Source: an uncultured Marinoscillum sp. (GTDB lineage Bacteria > Bacteroidota > Bacteroidia > Cytophagales > MED-G16). From it: 51,347 bases of DNA. Below are positions 18,275 to 24,997 of the stretch, one piece after another. Position 1 is the stretch's first letter. Each line of letters opens with the position of its first letter. The translations under genes were made by a program, and so were the position numbers. The stretch is taken from the NCBI GenBank assembly GCA_902626505.1, contig CACOFQ010000008.1, positions 1 through 51,347 on the forward strand. Direction: 5' to 3'. The notes under the pieces were generated by a model, which searched no databases, was not told the origin of the DNA, and saw only the letters and a program-made list of their open reading frames with translations.

Positions 18275-19195
18275 TTAATTATTCCAAAACTTATTTCTCA
18301 GACTACTTTTACTTAAGTCCTCAACCCTAACAATTCTAAAACCAATATTTGGAGCATCTGTATTCCACCATTTACTTTTTGGAATTTGAGGATCCCTTCT
18401 TTGAAGTAATTTATCTGAAAAATATCTTTTATCACTTGTCATTTTCTTTGGGTCATCTAGCCAAGAGCCGCCTCTGTATACTTTTGGATATTTACCCTTA
18501 TCATAAATAAAAGGGTTAGTTTTTTTTCTTGTTGATTTAGATATATCTTCTTTATATGAATCTGCAACCCATTCTGAGACATTACCTAGCATATCATATA
18601 AACCCCATTGATTAGGTTTTTTTTGTCCTACTTTTTGATATTTTTTCGAGGAATTATTTTTATGCCAAGCATATTCACTTATTTTACTTATGTCATTTCC
18701 GAAATAATATTTTGTTGAAGAACCAGCTCTGCAGGCATATTCCCATTCTGCTTCTGTTGGTAATCTATAATAATTACCTGTTACCAATGATAGCCATTTA
18801 CAAAATTTGGTTGCAGAATAGTGAGTAATATTAACAGCTGGATACCCCTCGAAACCCATTCCAAAAGTCATATCAGTGTAAGGTTCAGTTGGTTTGCTAA
18901 CTCCATCTACGTAAATAATTTTATCTGCTATTTTAAATTCTTTATTTTCAATTTTCTGATGTTGCATAAATAAATTGAATATTTCCCAGGTAATCTCATA
19001 TTTTGATATCCAAAAAGGTGAAATTTTTGTTTTCACATTATCATTATAATTTCCCATGATAAAATCTCCTCCTTCTATTGAAACCATATCTATTGAAAAA
19101 TCAGAAGCTGGTATTTTTTGTGAATAATCTATTTTAGATTTATTAAATATTAAAATAAAATAAAATAGAGATAAAATTATCTTAATATATATCAT
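18275..19195 (-). CDS. SUMF1/FGE-fold protein lacking sulfatase-activating cysteines
   Basis: 306 residues with a signal peptide or anchor, then the full FGE-sulfatase (SUMF1) fold: MVSIEGGDFIMG near 40, the RLPTEAEWEYACRAGSS motif near 160, WGLYDMLGNVSEW near 210, VYRGGSW near 255 and a closing NIGFRIVR. True formylglycine-generating enzymes have two catalytic cysteines in the segment after RGGS; here it reads WLDDPKKMTSDKR with none. It is therefore more likely a member of the wider, often non-enzymatic or differently acting SUMF1 group. Three bases separate it from the reductase gene upstream. Confidence 0.82.
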   Translation of the reverse strand: MIYIKIILSLFYFILIFNKSKIDYSQKIPASDFSIDMVSIEGGDFIMGNYNDNVKTKISPFWISKYEITWEIFNLFMQHQKIENKEFKIADKIIYVDGVSKPTEPYTDMTFGMGFEGYPAVNITHYSATKFCKWLSLVTGNYYRLPTEAEWEYACRAGSSTKYYFGNDISKISEYAWHKNNSSKKYQKVGQKKPNQWGLYDMLGNVSEWVADSYKEDISKSTRKKTNPFIYDKGKYPKVYRGGSWLDDPKKMTSDKRYFSDKLLQRRDPQIPKSKWWNTDAPNIGFRIVRVEDLSKSSLRNKFWNN

Positions 19196-19198
19196 GGT

Positions 19199-20404
19199 TT
19201 ATATCTTAATTTCAAAAGATAGGCCAGCATTTTTTATTAGTCTATCTAATAATTTTTCTCCCATAGCAGATGATGGCGTTAATATACCATAGTTTTTAGG
19301 TAAATTATCGAATGCTAAACATATAGCAGATTCAGCAAGCATTTTTGAGGTTGAACCATATCCAGGATCACTATCTCCTATTACCTTAGCAAAAGCTTTC
19401 CTCTTCTCATCAATTGTAATGTAAAATCTTAAATTATAGAAACCATTTTTCCTTTTCTCAATTCCTGGGCCCTCTCCAGGTTTAGGCATAAATGAGTTAA
19501 TAATCTTTTTTAAGAAAGAGTTAGGGTTTAGACCAACCATAGCTAGAGGAAATACAGCTAATATTGCTTTCCAGAAACCAGAAATACCATTACCAGCCAT
19601 CATAGCTTCATCATACCTAAAATCTTTACCGTATTGAAAATTTAATAGAGCATTACTTCTTCTTACTATTTTTGTATTTATTCCTGCCATTATAAAAGGG
19701 TATATCCAAGAATTTGATTCCTTATCGAAAATTATTTTTCGTAAATCTTTCTTATCTAATCCCTTCATTTTATCTTTTGGGTTAAGACCGTAAGGGTTAT
19801 TTAATACTTTAAATACACTCTTATCAGCATAAGCTTCTTTTAATAAATTGTTAATACTACTATAAGTTCCCCCGCTAATTCCACCACTTATACCTGCAAC
19901 TCTCATTTTTATAGATTTTGCATAAGTCTTATATGTTTTTTTCATTTCATTCTGAATAAAATAAACACCCATATCTGAAGGAATTGAGTCAAAACCACAA
20001 GAATTTACAATTTTTATTTTTTTGGATTTTGCCCCTTCATGAAAATTATCAATTAAGGTTCTAATCCAATGAGCTTCTCCAGTTATATCACAATAATTGG
20101 TATAATTCTCTACACATAGTTTCACAAGTTTCGTTCCGTATAAAGAGTAAGGGCCAACAGTTGAGCATATAACTTTTGTTTTTTTTACAAATTTTAATAG
20201 ACTTTCCTCATCAAAACTATCTGCAATAAATATTGGAATGTTTTTATCAGCTACTTGAGATCTAACTTTTTTTAATTTACCTAAATCCCTTCCCGCAATA
20301 GCCCATTTAATTTTTGATGATCCAAATTTATTAAATAAGTACTCAGTAACTAATTTGCCTGTAAATGATGAGGCTCCCCAAATAATTATATCAAATTGTT
20401 TCAT
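19199..20404 (-). CDS. Saccharopine dehydrogenase-like (trans-acting enoyl reductase-type) oxidoreductase
   Basis: 401 residues with an N-terminal NAD(P)-binding fold, IIWGASSFTGKLVTEYL at residues ~7-23, and an IAGRDLGKL motif after the second strand. The rest fits the saccharopine dehydrogenase-like/SCCPDH group (CDITGEAHW near 107, NSCGFDSIPSD near 134). In mycobacteria relatives act as trans enoyl reductases in lipid synthesis; in Bacteroidota the substrate is unknown. It is the first gene after the tRNA-Asn terminator and is probably co-transcribed with the SUMF1-fold gene. Confidence 0.8.
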   Translation of the reverse strand: MKQFDIIIWGASSFTGKLVTEYLFNKFGSSKIKWAIAGRDLGKLKKVRSQVADKNIPIFIADSFDEESLLKFVKKTKVICSTVGPYSLYGTKLVKLCVENYTNYCDITGEAHWIRTLIDNFHEGAKSKKIKIVNSCGFDSIPSDMGVYFIQNEMKKTYKTYAKSIKMRVAGISGGISGGTYSSINNLLKEAYADKSVFKVLNNPYGLNPKDKMKGLDKKDLRKIIFDKESNSWIYPFIMAGINTKIVRRSNALLNFQYGKDFRYDEAMMAGNGISGFWKAILAVFPLAMVGLNPNSFLKKIINSFMPKPGEGPGIEKRKNGFYNLRFYITIDEKRKAFAKVIGDSDPGYGSTSKMLAESAICLAFDNLPKNYGILTPSSAMGEKLLDRLIKNAGLSFEIKI

Positions 20405-20414
20405 CTCTTCTAAA

Positions 20415-20454
20415 ATAAAAAAAAACGGTCATACTACATCTAGCATAACCGTTT
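20415..20454 (-). terminator. Intrinsic terminator of tRNA-Asn
   Basis: On the minus strand a 14-bp stem (20454-20441 with 20436-20423, outer part AAACGGT/ACCGTTT, wobble pairs inside) with a 4-base GATG loop is followed by a run of eight T. It sits 10 bases after the tRNA end and before the ATG at 20404, so it insulates the reductase gene from tRNA transcription. Confidence 0.85.
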
Positions 20455-20464
20455 AATTCTCAAG

Positions 20465-20538
20465 CGCCTTCTCTAGGACTCGAACCTAGGACCAATAGAT
20501 TAACAGTCTACTGCTCTAACCAACTGAGCTAAGAAGGC
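20465..20538 (-). tRNA. tRNA-Asn (anticodon GTT)
   Basis: A complete 74-base cloverleaf on the minus strand: acceptor stem GCCTTCT/AGAAGGC, D-arm with AGCTCAGTTGGTTAGAGC, anticodon loop CTGTTAA giving GTT, and T-arm GGTTCGAGTCC. The discriminator base is G, as in asparagine tRNAs. CCA is not encoded. Confidence 0.97.
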
Positions 20539-20553
20539 AGAAAAATTGAATTG

Positions 20554-20584
20554 CAATATTAATTTTTCATAATTAATTGTGCAA
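20554..20584 (-). promoter_or_regulatory. Candidate promoter of tRNA-Asn
   Basis: On the minus strand TTG (20584-20582), a 20-base spacer and TAATATTG (20561-20554) match the Bacteroidota TTG / TAnnTTTG pattern with one mismatch. The box ends 15 bases before the mature tRNA 5' end. Confidence 0.45.
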
Positions 20585-20621
20585 TAATTCAATGAAAATA
20601 AAATAAACAATATTATATATA

Positions 20622-20634
20622 TGTCATTATGGCA
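20622..20634. repeat. Upstream inverted-repeat element 1 (TGTCA-TTA-TGGCA)
   Basis: A 13-base near-palindrome of the form TGYCA-N3-TGGCA, followed by TAA. It is one of two equal elements upstream of the Hsp20 gene and lies exactly 40 bases from the second, so both would face the same side of the helix. Probable binding site of a dimeric regulator; the identity of that protein is inference. Confidence 0.5.
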
Positions 20635-20661
20635 TAATATTATTAATTATTATAATTTGAG

Positions 20662-20674
20662 TGCCAAAATGGCA
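20662..20674. repeat. Upstream inverted-repeat element 2 (TGCCA-AAA-TGGCA)
   Basis: A perfect 13-base palindrome with 5-base arms and a 3-base centre, followed by TAA. Same architecture as the element at 20622. It lies 22 bases before the sigma54-like -24 box, a reasonable position for an enhancer-type site. Confidence 0.55.
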
Positions 20675-20696
20675 TAAAAACTAATCCTTTTCTGAT

Positions 20697-20712
20697 TTGG
20701 TATAAATTTTTC
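20697..20712 (+). promoter_or_regulatory. Candidate sigma54-type (-24/-12) promoter of hsp20
   Basis: TTGGTATA then AATT then TTTC: the GG and the -12 C have the 10-base spacing of sigma54 promoters (TGGCACG-N4-TTGC), with one mismatch in the GC doublet. The predicted start would be near 20724, leaving a ~27-base leader before the Hsp20 ATG. The upstream palindromes support an activator-dependent promoter. Confidence 0.4.
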
Positions 20713-20750
20713 ATTATTTGTTATTGAATATTAAATTAAAATAAATAAAT

Positions 20751-21167
20751 ATGAGACAATTAATTTTAAGACCATCAAATAATTATGTTAGGCCATTATT
20801 ATTTGATAATTTTTTTGATAACTTTTTTAATAGTAATTTGAATAATGATTTTTCACCTAAGGTAGACATATCTGAAACAGACGATTCGTTCAACTTTCAG
20901 TTTGCTGTTCCTGGAATGAGCAAAAACGATTTATCTATAGAAATAAATAAAGGATACCTTACAGTATCTGGTGAAAGAAAATTTGAAAATGAAAGAAAAA
21001 ATTATCATTCGATTGAAAATGGATTTGGAAAATTTTCAAGATCATTTCAATTACCTGATGAAATAGATGAAAGTAAAATTAACGCTTCATATAAAAATGG
21101 AGTTCTAAATATTTCAATTAAAAAAGATGCTAAAACATCAATAAAAAAAACAATTGAAATTAAATAA
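20751..21167 (+). CDS. Hsp20/alpha-crystallin small heat-shock protein
   Basis: 138 residues. After a short variable N-terminus (RQLILRPSNNYV), the alpha-crystallin domain spans about residues 37-135, with DISETDDSFNFQFAVPGMSKNDLSIEI, the YLTVSGER strand, FGKFSRSFQLPDEID and the closing YKNGVLNISIKK, which has the conserved GVL. It is an ATP-independent holdase that keeps unfolding cytosolic proteins soluble. The gene stands alone between a complex upstream region and a strong terminator, so it is controlled separately from HtrA downstream. Confidence 0.95.
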   Translation: MRQLILRPSNNYVRPLLFDNFFDNFFNSNLNNDFSPKVDISETDDSFNFQFAVPGMSKNDLSIEINKGYLTVSGERKFENERKNYHSIENGFGKFSRSFQLPDEIDESKINASYKNGVLNISIKKDAKTSIKKTIEIK

Positions 21168-21192
21168 AGTTTAATTTTTCATTTGATCAATA

Positions 21193-21218
21193 GGGGTAAG
21201 TTTTCTTACCCCTTTTTT
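21193..21218 (+). terminator. Intrinsic terminator of hsp20
   Basis: A perfect 8-bp stem GGGGTAAG/CTTACCCC with a TTTT loop followed by six T, 25 bases after the Hsp20 stop codon. It is the strongest intrinsic terminator in the window. Confidence 0.93.
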
Positions 21219-21273
21219 ATGTTAAACATTGTTAATTTAAAAAATAAGATATTAGATTATTCGTATCTATTTT

Positions 21274-21281
21274 TAGTTTTG
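21274..21281 (+). promoter_or_regulatory. Candidate -7 box of the htrA promoter
   Basis: TAGTTTTG matches the Bacteroidota TAnnTTTG consensus exactly and lies 20 bases before the ATG at 21302. The -33 TTG is not clear (TTA near 21252). Confidence 0.5.
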
Positions 21282-21301
21282 TAAAAAATTAAAAAAAACA
21301 A

Positions 21302-22783
21302 ATGAAAAATTTTAAAAGTTACTTATTTGCTATTTTATTTTCTGTTTTAGGAGGCCTTACCTCTATCACTGGATATAAATTTTTTTATCCTGAGAATAAT
21401 AAAAATGACATCAACTTTAATGATAATATTAAATTAGCAAACTATGTGTATGACACAACAGATTTCATAGTACCTGAGGGGTTAAATTTTATTTATACTT
21501 CTAAAAAAACAACCCCAGCGGTAGTTCATATTAGAACTACATATGAAGGAAGATCATCAACTAATAGGAATCCATTCGAAGATATGTTTAGAGATTTTTT
21601 TGGGGAAAGATATGAATACAGAGAGAGAGAAGCACCCAGGAGAAGAGGATCTGGATCCGGTGTTATAATGACTAATGACGGGTACATAATAACTAATAAT
21701 CATGTAATTGAAAATGCTTCCGAAGTAGAGGTATTATTAAGTGATAATAGAACATTTATTGCTAATGTAGAAGGTCAAGACCCAACAACTGACATAGCTG
21801 TATTAAAAATAGACGCCAAAAATCTTCAAACTGTAAACTTTGGAAATTCTGATAATGTAGAAATTGGAGAATGGGTTCTAGCAGTAGGATCCCCTTTTGA
21901 ATTCAGATCAACTGTTACAGCAGGTATTGTGAGTGCAAAAGCTAGAAATATTGGAATTTTAAGAGACAGAAATAACTTGCAAATTGAAGCATTTATCCAG
22001 CATCAGGCTCCGGTAAATCCTGGAAATTCTGGTGGAGCACTTGTAGACCTTAGAGGAAATCTAATTGGAATAAACTCAGCAATAGCAACACCTACAGGTA
22101 CGTTTGCCGGATATTCATTTGCTATACCTTCCAATTTAGTTAAAAAAGTTTATCAAGACTTAGTAGAATATGGAGTAGTACAAAGAGCACTTCTTGGAAT
22201 TACAATTCTCGATGTTAATGCTGAACTTGCAGAAGAAAAAAATTTACCTGTGCTAACTGGTGTATTGATAGACAGAGTTAATGAAGGAGGCGCAGCAGAT
22301 GAAGCAGGACTTGAATCTGGTGATGTTATTATAGAAATTAATGGTGTTGAAATAAGAAATGTATCTAATCTCCAGGAACAAGTTGCAATTAATAGACCAG
22401 GAGATAAGGTATTAGTTACTTACATAAGGGAAGGAAAAACAAAAACACTTAATGCTACATTAAAAAATACACTTGGCACAACTGAAGTAGTTGCCTCTAC
22501 AAATTCATTTACAATAGATGGGGCTGTTTTTGCAGATGTACCTAAAGAACTAAAAGAAAAGCTAGATATAGATGGAGGAGCGCAAGTAAGTGAAATTAAA
22601 AATGGAAAATGGAAAAATTCTGGAATAACTAAAGGTTTTATCGTTACATCTATAAATAAAAGAACTATTTCAGATGTTGAGGACCTTTCATCCATACTAT
22701 CTCAATTACCAAAAGATGATGGTGTATTAGTTGAAGGCATGTATCCTAATGGGGTAAAAGCATATTATGGGATTGGGTGGTAA
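21302..22783 (+). CDS. HtrA/DegP-type periplasmic serine protease
   Basis: 493 residues: N-terminal signal anchor (~5-25), trypsin-like protease domain (~75-290) and two C-terminal PDZ domains (~295-385 and a degenerate one ~400-490). The triad is His in TNNHVIEN near 133, Asp in TTDIAVLK near 164 and Ser in GNSGGAL near 242. An Arg/Glu-rich loop (REREAPRRR) precedes the core, as in the LA loop of DegP-type enzymes. It degrades or refolds damaged envelope proteins. It follows the Hsp20 unit but has its own promoter box; a 46-codon lipoprotein gene lies directly downstream. Symbol by family; degP and degQ types cannot be separated here. Confidence 0.93.
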   Translation: MKNFKSYLFAILFSVLGGLTSITGYKFFYPENNKNDINFNDNIKLANYVYDTTDFIVPEGLNFIYTSKKTTPAVVHIRTTYEGRSSTNRNPFEDMFRDFFGERYEYREREAPRRRGSGSGVIMTNDGYIITNNHVIENASEVEVLLSDNRTFIANVEGQDPTTDIAVLKIDAKNLQTVNFGNSDNVEIGEWVLAVGSPFEFRSTVTAGIVSAKARNIGILRDRNNLQIEAFIQHQAPVNPGNSGGALVDLRGNLIGINSAIATPTGTFAGYSFAIPSNLVKKVYQDLVEYGVVQRALLGITILDVNAELAEEKNLPVLTGVLIDRVNEGGAADEAGLESGDVIIEINGVEIRNVSNLQEQVAINRPGDKVLVTYIREGKTKTLNATLKNTLGTTEVVASTNSFTIDGAVFADVPKELKEKLDIDGGAQVSEIKNGKWKNSGITKGFIVTSINKRTISDVEDLSSILSQLPKDDGVLVEGMYPNGVKAYYGIGW

Positions 22784-22808
22784 TTAAAAATTAATTTAAA
22801 TTTATGAT

Positions 22809-22949
22809 ATGAAATGTATCAGATTATTATTTATAATGTTATTTGTTTTTTCTATTTCTTCTTGCGGATTTGAAGACAACCTTCCTTGTAAAGCTTCTGA
22901 GTGCGAAAATATTCCACCAGATGTTCCAAATAAAGACAACGAAGGATAA
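22809..22949 (+). CDS. Tiny lipoprotein, 46 residues
   Basis: An ATG at 22809 opens a 46-codon frame ending at TAA 22947-22949. The N-terminus is a clear lipoprotein signal: MKCIRLLFIML, then ISSC with the lipidated Cys at position 19. The mature part has only 28 residues, is acidic, and has two further cysteines (27, 32) that could pair. It starts 25 bases after the htrA stop and ends just before a hairpin, so it is probably co-transcribed with htrA. Function unknown. Confidence 0.7.
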   Translation: MKCIRLLFIMLFVFSISSCGFEDNLPCKASECENIPPDVPNKDNEG

Positions 22950-22973
22950 AAAAAACCCTCACGTATGAGGGTT
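22948..22973. terminator. Terminator-like hairpin after the tiny lipoprotein gene
   Basis: A perfect 8-bp stem AACCCTCA/TGAGGGTT with loop CGTA (954-973), preceded by a run of A (948-953). The T-tract is therefore on the minus strand; on the plus strand the stem is followed only by AATTCT. It probably still ends the htrA transcript and could act in both directions. Confidence 0.6.
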
Positions 22974-23050
22974 AATTCTAGTAAACCAAACTATTAAGAT
23001 ATATTTTTTACGTCAATGGTTTTTTTTTGGTTTCATAATTTTAGAAAAAA

Positions 23051-23236
23051 ATGAAAAAGATTATTATTAAAGATGATAATGGCAAAGATTATGAGATTAA
23101 AGACATAATTGAATTCAAGAAACATATAAAAGTTTTTCATACATTATGTGGAGAAGGAGATAATTCGCTTCATGAAGAAAATGGAAGATTTTTCACTGTT
23201 ACTAAAGAATTTTATAGACAGATAAAGCTTCTGTAG
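23051..23236 (+). CDS. Small cytosolic protein of unknown function
   Basis: 61 residues, start KKIIIKDDNGKDYEI, with mixed charge, no signal peptide and no membrane segment. A single Cys lies in the HTLCGEGDNS turn. The even hydrophobic pattern and end (FFTVTKEFYRQIKLL) look like a folded alpha/beta domain rather than a random frame. It lies between the htrA unit and the TPR lipoprotein gene and appears monocistronic. I do not recognise a named family. Confidence 0.6.
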   Translation: MKKIIIKDDNGKDYEIKDIIEFKKHIKVFHTLCGEGDNSLHEENGRFFTVTKEFYRQIKLL

Positions 23237-23377
23237 ATATATAGTTAATAAAAATTTAATTTCATTAATTTATTTAGACTTTTTTTAAATAAATAAAATC
23301 ATTTGATTCAATTTTATAGAATTTTGAATTAAATTGATGTTCTATTAAACTAAAACTATTAATTACATAAATAAATT

Positions 23378-24970
23378 ATGAAAAAATTATTTGAATTACC
23401 AAACTTATTAATACTTCTAATTACTATAATTCTCTTTTCTTGTGGAGGATCTCAAGATATTCAAAAAAAGAGAATGACTGTAACAACAAATTCTGATGAA
23501 GCAAGAGAGTTATTTTATCAGGCTTTAGATGCTGATGAAGGATTAAATTGGCAAGTATCTGAAAATTTATTAAAATCTGCCTTAGCTAAGGATCCAAATT
23601 TCATCATTGCAAAAGCTTTATTAAATTCTGGATTTGTTAATAATCCTAATTTAAAAGTACTTGCAGACATTAACAATAATTCTTTAAATAAAGTATCTGA
23701 GATGGAAGCATTGTTTATTAAAGCTTATTATCAAAGAGCATCTGGAGATAATAAAGAAAGCAGAGATACTATGAAAGAATTAACAGAAAAATATCCTGAT
23801 ATTAGTTTATTTTGGCTTCATAGTGGAATACTAAAATCTATTGGGGGAGGTGGAGATATAAATGATGCTATTAGTGATCTTGAAAAGTGTTTAGAAGTTG
23901 ATCCAAATAATTATGGAGCTAATGCATTTCTAATGGCAAAACATATGGTTGTTGGTACACTTGGAAGAATGTTGCCAGTTGAAGAAAGAGATTTAGAAGT
24001 TGCAAAAATGCATATTGATAGAATGATTGAAATAGATCCAAATAATTCATATGGGCCTACTTATGCTGGTAATTATGAAAGATCAAAAGGGAATTTTGAA
24101 AAAGCAATTGATTACTATGAACAAGCGGGAAGTATACCATCAGATGACAATCTGAATCTTTATCAATCAAATCATTACTTAGCTTTGACTAATACTTTTT
24201 TAAAAAAATATGATGTAGCTGAATCTTTCTTTAGAACAAATATTGATATTGCTGAAGGTGGTTATCAAAGGCAAGCTTTATGGTTTATGCCAAGTCTTCA
24301 TATTTTCAATAGTGATTTTGATAGAGCGATTGAAGCAACAGATGAATACATTGAAAAAATGCCTTCTCTAGAGTTATCATATATATTAGAAAATAATCAA
24401 TTAGCTGGGGTTCACTTTCATAGATTTTTGGCTTTTTCTCATAATCAACAAGATCAGGATTCTTTTAATGAAATAGAACAATATGCTAAATTCAGAATGA
24501 ATGTAATGGAGTATAATAAATCTTCAATGACAGAAAAACAATTTGAAAATGGTCAAAATTGGCTAAACTATCAGCTTGTTCTATTAAATGCATGGCATAG
24601 TATTCTTTTTGGCAGATATGATGATGCCAGAGAATCATTATCAAATGCTTCTTTATTTGTCGATGAAAGAGTTAAGGAAAATCCAGATTTACAATATCCT
24701 TATTTTGATATTAATGTTTTTGAAGGAATGATTCATCTTAATGAAGGTGATTTTAATGCATCTTTAGAATCTTTTGAAAAAACTAAGGGAAAAGTAGGAA
24801 ATGGTGCACTAAATATGGATAGAGTTTATTTTGATTATTTTCATGCTCTTGCCTTGAAAGGAGTAGGTAGAAATGATGAAGCTAATCAGATATTTTATAG
24901 AATATCAAATGAAAACTTTTATGGGATAGGTAGAGCATTAACGAGAGAACTTGCTTCTGCTCAGTTATAA
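23378..24970 (+). CDS. TPR-repeat lipoprotein
   Basis: 530 residues. The N-terminus is a lipoprotein signal with LFSCGGS (Cys near 23). The rest is helical, with TPR-like units such as AISDLEKCLEVDPNNYGANAFL near 170, IDRMIEIDPNNSYGPTYAGNYERSKGNF near 215 and repeats to about 510. TPR lipoproteins act as protein-interaction scaffolds at the periplasmic face of a membrane. The gene ends 27 bases before the propeller-phosphatase gene, so the two are likely one transcript and this protein may present or sense the signal for that receptor (inference). Confidence 0.8.
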   Translation: MKKLFELPNLLILLITIILFSCGGSQDIQKKRMTVTTNSDEARELFYQALDADEGLNWQVSENLLKSALAKDPNFIIAKALLNSGFVNNPNLKVLADINNNSLNKVSEMEALFIKAYYQRASGDNKESRDTMKELTEKYPDISLFWLHSGILKSIGGGGDINDAISDLEKCLEVDPNNYGANAFLMAKHMVVGTLGRMLPVEERDLEVAKMHIDRMIEIDPNNSYGPTYAGNYERSKGNFEKAIDYYEQAGSIPSDDNLNLYQSNHYLALTNTFLKKYDVAESFFRTNIDIAEGGYQRQALWFMPSLHIFNSDFDRAIEATDEYIEKMPSLELSYILENNQLAGVHFHRFLAFSHNQQDQDSFNEIEQYAKFRMNVMEYNKSSMTEKQFENGQNWLNYQLVLLNAWHSILFGRYDDARESLSNASLFVDERVKENPDLQYPYFDINVFEGMIHLNEGDFNASLESFEKTKGKVGNGALNMDRVYFDYFHALALKGVGRNDEANQIFYRISNENFYGIGRALTRELASAQL

Positions 24971-24997
24971 TTGATTTCGTAAATTTTATTTTTTTTG

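Noticed and set aside
18275-19195. Sulfatase-activating formylglycine-generating enzyme.
   Set aside because: The required active-site cysteines are missing and there is no sulfatase gene in the window.
20622-20674. CRISPR-like repeats.
   Set aside because: Only two short palindromes with unequal flanks exist, with no further repeats or cas genes; a regulatory reading is better.
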